A stretch of DNA of 47,065 nucleotides from Baaleninema simplex PCC 7105 (GTDB lineage: Bacteria; Cyanobacteriota; Cyanobacteriia; Cyanobacteriales; Geitlerinemataceae). Numbering within the stretch: the stretch's first letter is position 1; each line of letters starts with the position of its first letter. The position numbers and the translations under genes were made by a program. Below, piece by piece: positions 43,079 to 47,065 of the stretch. The DNA is taken from the NCBI RefSeq assembly GCF_000332355.1, contig NZ_KB235958.1, forward strand, positions 1,220,270-1,267,334. Reading direction: 5' to 3'. The notes under the pieces are model-generated. The model was not told the DNA's origin, made no database searches, and saw only the letters and a program-made list of their open reading frames with translations.

Positions 43079-43567
43079 ATGTTGCAATTTTTCGCGGCCG
43101 TTTGGCTGAGCTTGAACCTGTGGACGGGAATGCCGATGGCGCAAGCCGTATTGTATCCTCCCGCCCTGTCTTACAGCGAAGCCGAGTTGGTCGATCGCGA
43201 CTTCTCCGAACAGCAACTGGCCTCGGCAGAATTTGCCGGATGCACCATGCGAGGGGTTAAATTCAACCGCGCCGACTTACGGGGAGCGATTTTCAGTGTC
43301 TCGTGGATGACCGATGTAGACTTTCGCGGGGCAGATTTAAGTAACGCGATGCTCGACCAAGTTACCTTTGTCGATACCGACCTACGCAACGCGCAGTTAA
43401 CCGATACGATTTTACTGCGATCGACTTTTGAGAACGTGCAGATCGACGGTGCCGATTTCACCGGTGCGATTTTAGATGGCGCTCAAGTCAAACAACTCTG
43501 TCGCCGCGCTGAAGGCATCAATCCCACCACGGGCATCGCCACCCGAGATTCTCTCTACTGTCCGTGA
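43079..43567 (+). CDS. Secreted or lumenal pentapeptide-repeat protein
   Basis: A 162-residue protein starting at ATG 43079 (MLQFFAAVWLSLNLWTGMPM, then AQA), a signal peptide; a TTG 21 bases upstream is open. Pentapeptide repeats run about residues 33-130 (ADLRGAIFSV, ADLSNAMLDQ, ADFTGAILDG). The C-terminus has two Cys (QLCRRAEG and SLYCP) and the stretch GINPTTGIATRDSLYC, which is, as I recall, shared with the thylakoid-lumen 17-kDa pentapeptide protein of plants. It is likely a thylakoid-lumen or periplasmic beta-helix. The function is unknown. Confidence 0.82.
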   Translation: MLQFFAAVWLSLNLWTGMPMAQAVLYPPALSYSEAELVDRDFSEQQLASAEFAGCTMRGVKFNRADLRGAIFSVSWMTDVDFRGADLSNAMLDQVTFVDTDLRNAQLTDTILLRSTFENVQIDGADFTGAILDGAQVKQLCRRAEGINPTTGIATRDSLYCP

Positions 43568-43596
43568 GTATTGCACTGGCCGGGAAGGAGGCGTCG

Positions 43597-43809
43597 CTAG
43601 CGACTGAGTTTGAGCGGCGTGACGGGAACGTCTTCCCACGAGTCCACGGTTCGCAAGCGTGCCACCCAACCTTCGGCTTTTTGGCGGTCGTCGAGGTTTT
43701 CTTGAAAGGATTTGAGGCAATCTCGCGCTTGTTCTTCGTTGCAACTGGCGATGCAAGCGTGAACCATTCCAGTGGGATCGAGTTGTTCGCAGACCCAAAC
43801 GGATGTCAT
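43597..43809 (-). CDS. Small conserved protein
   Basis: A 70-residue protein, MTSVWVCEQLDPTGMVHACI then ASCNEEQARDCLKSFQENLD, ending in VDSWEDVPVTPLKLSR. Four cysteines lie in the first half. There is no signal peptide. I do not know a family name, but the protein-like composition and isolated position make it a likely gene. It is convergent with the pentapeptide gene. Confidence 0.55.
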   Translation of the reverse strand: MTSVWVCEQLDPTGMVHACIASCNEEQARDCLKSFQENLDDRQKAEGWVARLRTVDSWEDVPVTPLKLSR

Positions 43810-43944
43810 CAGCGTGTTTCCCGTATTGTGTACGTTTTCATTTTAAGGAATCGAGACGGTGGTTCCTCCACGAAAAAACCCCAACTGGTTGAAAGTTGAG
43901 GGGCTTGAATTAAGAAAATTGCAGAAATGCCGTTCGGCGATCGC

Positions 43945-44304
43945 CTAACCGACGATGGCAGAGGTCGATTCGATGGGAAATCCGTTCGCTTGCCAACCGG
44001 CGAGTCCACCTGCGAGTTCGGCAACGTTTTGATATCCGGCCTCGCGAAGCATCGATGCAGCCTCGGCCGTTTCGTCGTCCGTCGCACCGTAGATGTAGAT
44101 GTCTCGCATCAGTTCGAGGTTGGCTGAGGCGCGATCGACCAGTTCGGCTTTAGTTAGGGAAATTGCCCCTTGGATGTGGCAGGCGTTAAACGTAGTGCGA
44201 TCGCGCACGTCGATAATCGTCAGCGCCGGTTCGCCCCAATCGAGGCGGCTTTTTAAATCGTGGGCGCTGGATTTGCTTTTCAAGCTTGCAGGAATAGGAA
44301 TCAT
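43945..44304 (-). CDS. Rhodanese-like protein lacking the catalytic Cys
   Basis: A 119-residue single rhodanese domain from the preferred ATG at 44304 (MIPIPASLKSKSSAHDLKSR); the frame extends upstream to 44412 but that part is poorly protein-like. It has the rhodanese landmarks LTIIDVRDRTTFNACHIQGA and the C-terminal YQNVAELAGGLAGWQANGFP. The active-site loop, normally CxxGxR, reads IYIYGATDDETAE (about residues 67-79), so the sulfur-accepting Cys is absent. It is therefore probably a binding or sensory domain, not a sulfurtransferase. Confidence 0.82.
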   Translation of the reverse strand: MIPIPASLKSKSSAHDLKSRLDWGEPALTIIDVRDRTTFNACHIQGAISLTKAELVDRASANLELMRDIYIYGATDDETAEAASMLREAGYQNVAELAGGLAGWQANGFPIESTSAIVG

Positions 44305-44485
44305 AGGAGCGATGAATTGAATGGGTTGAAACGATGTAGACCTTATAGCTCCCAATGTAACGACTTTTTTAAAAAATGCAAATTTTTGTTTAGAAAGTAT
44401 TGACGAATACATTTAGATGTATTATGTATTTTTTGCTAAAAATGGGCTGATTTGAGCGTTCTTTGAGAATTAAGCCTCTATACAA

Positions 44486-44524
44486 AACGGCACTCGCGCT
44501 TGAAATGCTGAGTGCCGTTTTTTT
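44486..44524. terminator. Two-way rho-independent terminator after hemL
   Basis: AACGGCACTC (44486-44495) and GAGTGCCGTT (44510-44519) form a perfect 10-bp stem; the plus side continues with T7 and the minus side with TTTTG. Read on the minus strand it lies about 54 bp beyond the hemL stop. Confidence 0.8.
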
Positions 44525-44577
44525 GTTGAAATTGACGGGCGTTCGATCCCGTTGTCATGGTGAGTTGACGCGATCGC

Positions 44578-45876
44578 CTATAGTGCAGACAGCACCTCGC
44601 GAGCCGCCGTCACGGTGCGATCGATATCTTCATCCGTGTGAGCTAAAGACGTAAATCCAGCTTCAAATTGCGACGGTGCCAGATAGATACCGCGCTCTAA
44701 CATTCCACGATGGAATTTACCGAATTTCGCTAAATCTGAAGTTTTGGCGTCGTCGTAATTGTGAACGGGGCCTTCTGTGAAGAACATTCCGAACATAGCG
44801 CTGAGAGACCCGCCGCAAACCGTATGACCGGTCTCTCGTGCCGCTTGCAGCAATCCTTCCGACAGCTTTTTCGTCATCGCGTCGAGCTGTTCGTAGGTTC
44901 CCGGCTTTTGCAGCAACTCCAGCGTCGCGATCCCCGCCGTCATCGCCAAAGGATTTCCCGAAAGAGTTCCCGCTTGGTACATCGGCCCGGCCGGTGCCAC
45001 CATCGACATGATATCGGCCCGTCCGCCGTAAGCCCCCACCGGCAGCCCGCCGCCGATGATTTTACCCAGAGTGCTTAAGTCCGGGGTCACGCCGAATTTT
45101 TCTTGAGCGCCGCCGTAGGAAATGCGGAATCCGGTCATCACTTCGTCGAAGACCAACAACGCACCGTATTCTTGGGTCAGTTCCCGCAAGCCTTCGAGGA
45201 ATCCCGCATCGGGAAGAATGAAACCGGAGTTCCCCACCACCGGTTCGAGGATGACTCCCGCGATCTCTTCGGGATTTTCTTCAAACAGGGCTTTGACCGC
45301 TTCGAGGTCGTTGTAGGGGGCGGTCAGGGTGTTGCTGGTGGCAGTTTTGGGAACGCCGGGAGAGTCGGGAAGTCCCAAAGTGGCAACGCCAGAACCCGCT
45401 TTGACCAGGAACATATCGGCGTGGCCGTGGTAGCATCCCTCGAATTTGATGACTTTTTCCCGTCCGGTGAAAGCACGCATCAAGCGCAACACGGCCATGC
45501 AGGCTTCGGTACCGGAGTTGACGAACCGCACCATCTCGATGCTGGGTACGGCATCGATTACCATTTCGGCCAGGACGTTTTCTAGGTAGCAAGGGGCGCC
45601 GAAACTGGTCCCTTTATCGAGGGCGTCGTGTAACGCGCCGATGACATCGGGATGGGCGTGTCCGCAGATAGCCGGTCCCCAAGTGCCGACGTAATCGATG
45701 TATTGGTTGCCGTCTACATCCCAAGCGTAAGCTCCTCGGACGCGATCGAACACGACGGGCTGACCGCCCACGGATTTGAACGCGCGAACTGGGGAGCTAA
45801 CGCCACCGGGCATGAGCTTTTGAGCGGCGGCAAAGATTTCTTCCGATTTGCTGGTTTTTAGGGTCGTAGAAACCAA
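44578..45876 (-). CDS. hemL: Glutamate-1-semialdehyde 2,1-aminomutase
   Basis: A 432-residue PLP enzyme that makes 5-aminolevulinate, the precursor of heme, chlorophyll and bilins. Landmarks are [72 protein letters not shown] and the PLP lysine in [18 protein letters not shown]. The start is TTG with AGGAG 6 nt upstream (45883-45887), so it is convincing although non-ATG. The length is typical. It stands alone; the linked pathway genes chlI and crtP/crtB are elsewhere in the window. Confidence 0.96.
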   Translation of the reverse strand: MVSTTLKTSKSEEIFAAAQKLMPGGVSSPVRAFKSVGGQPVVFDRVRGAYAWDVDGNQYIDYVGTWGPAICGHAHPDVIGALHDALDKGTSFGAPCYLENVLAEMVIDAVPSIEMVRFVNSGTEACMAVLRLMRAFTGREKVIKFEGCYHGHADMFLVKAGSGVATLGLPDSPGVPKTATSNTLTAPYNDLEAVKALFEENPEEIAGVILEPVVGNSGFILPDAGFLEGLRELTQEYGALLVFDEVMTGFRISYGGAQEKFGVTPDLSTLGKIIGGGLPVGAYGGRADIMSMVAPAGPMYQAGTLSGNPLAMTAGIATLELLQKPGTYEQLDAMTKKLSEGLLQAARETGHTVCGGSLSAMFGMFFTEGPVHNYDDAKTSDLAKFGKFHRGMLERGIYLAPSQFEAGFTSLAHTDEDIDRTVTAAREVLSAL

Positions 45877-46071
45877 AGTACGCTCCTTATCTATGCTTTA
45901 CAATCTTGACGGTTGCGATCGCGTTTTGTTTAACTCAGAACTACTATCTTAGTCGAAATGTTACGTCGGTTCGTCGCGGTTGGGTGTTTACAAAATGTAA
46001 ACCTCCCGTCGGAGCGGATTTGACGTTTCGCAGGGGATGAGTATTTGTGCGGTGAGTTTCCCGATACGTCG

Positions 46072-46971
46072 ATGCGCGTTTTGTTGACGATTCCTCATTT
46101 TTTCAAGGCGAGCGATTCTGAAGAACATGGTTCTCTGGGGCGAGATCCTCAACCGCGTCTCGAGGCGTTGACGGCTTGTCTGCGATCGCTCCACGCCACG
46201 TTCGGCTTGTCTCAGGCGTACTACCACCACGACGAAGACGGCGATCGCTTGGTGCGACAACCGGCCAACGAAACAACGCGAGTGCATCTGGACGTGGCAA
46301 TTTGTACCACGGGATCGTTTCACTTACTCGATCGCTTGCCTGTCGATCGTCGATATTACCACCACAAATCGTTCCACATCGACAATCCGAAGTTTTTAGG
46401 AGCGGGATGTCATCTGCTCTTAAAACAAAATCGCGATCGTTACGATTATTACGGTTATTTAGAAGACGATTTGGTTCTGCGCGATCCCTACTTTTTCAAT
46501 AAGCTCGAGTGGTTTAACCAACAGGTTGGCGACGAGGCGGTATTGCAGCCAAATCGATTTGAACTTTCGTCTGAAGGGGCGATCGAGAAAGTTTATGTCG
46601 ATGCAGATTTTGAAAGTATTTTGCCTCTTCGCAAGGACGACGTTCATAATTTTACTGAAAATACAGAAATTATCGGTCGGTTTCTCGGGAGTCCGATTCG
46701 CATCGTCCGGGCGCGAAATCCCCATTCTGGATGTTTTTTTCTCAACCGAAGACAGTTGGCATCTTGGACAGACAGCTCCAGTTTTATGACGTTCGATCGC
46801 CAGTTTATCGGGCCGCTCGAAACTTGCGCTACCGGAAAACTCATGGAACAGTTTCGGATATATAAGCCAGATTTCAAAAATGCCAACTTTTTAGAAATTC
46901 AACATTTTCAGCCTTGGTTTATCCGGAATTGGGGAGAGTCTGTGAGATTTACCTACAAATTACTGGAATAG
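46072..46971 (+). CDS. Unassigned protein with EDD motif, possibly a GT-A glycosyltransferase
   Basis: A 299-residue protein from the preferred ATG at 46072 (MRVLLTIPHFFKASDSEEHG); the frame starts at 46045. The N-terminal beta-strand opening, then HLDVAICTTGSFHLLDRLP, YDYYGYLEDDLVLRDPYFFN (EDD about residues 131-133) and NPHSGCFFLNRRQLASW suggest a GT-A-like nucleotide-sugar site, where the acidic triad would bind a metal. No signal peptide is seen. I recall similar cyanobacterial proteins with no firm name. It stands alone near the window end. The alternative is a non-catalytic fold. Confidence 0.6.
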   Translation: MRVLLTIPHFFKASDSEEHGSLGRDPQPRLEALTACLRSLHATFGLSQAYYHHDEDGDRLVRQPANETTRVHLDVAICTTGSFHLLDRLPVDRRYYHHKSFHIDNPKFLGAGCHLLLKQNRDRYDYYGYLEDDLVLRDPYFFNKLEWFNQQVGDEAVLQPNRFELSSEGAIEKVYVDADFESILPLRKDDVHNFTENTEIIGRFLGSPIRIVRARNPHSGCFFLNRRQLASWTDSSSFMTFDRQFIGPLETCATGKLMEQFRIYKPDFKNANFLEIQHFQPWFIRNWGESVRFTYKLLE

Positions 46972-47023
46972 CTTTTGGGTCGTTCTGCACTCTCATGATA
47001 CGGAATCTGTTCCCGATCGGCTC

Positions 47024-47055
47024 GGTTTCAAGAAGTCTTCACCACATCCCCCCTT
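47024..47055. repeat. Inverse copy of the 32-bp dispersed repeat
   Basis: The 32 bp here are the exact complement of 18358-18389, about 28.6 kb away. The C-run that follows (to 47063) is cut by the window end. The type is a C-rich dispersed repeat and non-coding. Confidence 0.85.
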
Positions 47056-47065
47056 CGCCCCCTAT

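Overview
The window is a piece of a cyanobacterial chromosome. The palindrome GCGATCGC (HIP1) and its core CGATCG recur in nearly every gene, and the gene set is that of an oxygenic phototroph: Mg-chelatase ChlI, glutamate-1-semialdehyde aminomutase, phytoene desaturase plus phytoene synthase, a FurA-type regulator, and several families known mainly from cyanobacteria (DUF3727, DUF1517, DUF6464, a DUF2993 protein). Short tandem heptamers, dispersed palindromes and small insertion-like elements are abundant, which suits a filamentous, repeat-rich, non-marine-picoplankton cyanobacterium. The genus cannot be fixed from the sequence. No rRNA, tRNA, CRISPR array or intact transposase was found.

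Layout. 1-2500: terminator of an off-window gene, a GT-B glycosyltransferase (-) and an MgtC-type membrane protein (+). 2497-3080: a nest of transposase-less mobile elements. 3165-4105: a thioredoxin-like protein and a small secreted protein (both -). 4314-7016: glycolysis (6-phosphofructokinase, pyruvate kinase). 7105-10690: an AT-richer accessory stretch with a large pentapeptide-repeat protein whose C-terminus looks like two nuclease-A-inhibitor (NuiA) domains, two small mobile elements, a macro-domain protein and an acidic orphan. 10812-13283: UDP-glucose dehydrogenase and UDP-xylose synthase, i.e. sugar precursors for the envelope. 13450-16594: furA, ruvC, chlI and a DUF2993 protein. 17227-18737: a PEP-CTERM exported protein, then about 800 bp of structured non-coding sequence including a 34-bp-period hairpin array.

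18738-23905 (all -): YqeG phosphatase, MltG, DUF3727 protein, a quinone-oxidoreductase-like protein and Ffh. 24113-28910: a small conserved protein, a TAXI-type binding lipoprotein, an AT-rich orphan with a small mobile element next to its start codon, a peptide-type ABC binding lipoprotein and a DUF6464 protein. 29125-33183 (+): a sugar nucleotidyltransferase fused to a degenerate phosphomannomutase, SSB and RsmG. 33874-37632 (+): crtP and crtB overlapping, then a TPR protein. 38038-41115 (+): DUF1517 protein, a basic low-complexity envelope protein, RecR (with a puzzling start) and MoaE. 41202-47065: a zinc-ribbon membrane protein, a TPR protein, a lumenal-type pentapeptide protein, a Cys-less rhodanese, HemL, and an unassigned protein with an acidic EDD motif.

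The genes serve separate housekeeping pathways (pigments, glycolysis, envelope sugars and peptidoglycan, DNA repair) rather than one large cluster. The most unusual items are the pentapeptide-NuiA-NuiA fusion, mobile elements with intact target duplications sitting on a stop codon or just before a start codon, the covarying hairpin array at 18505-18593, the apparent lack of a usable start codon in recR, and the fused pseudo-phosphomannomutase.
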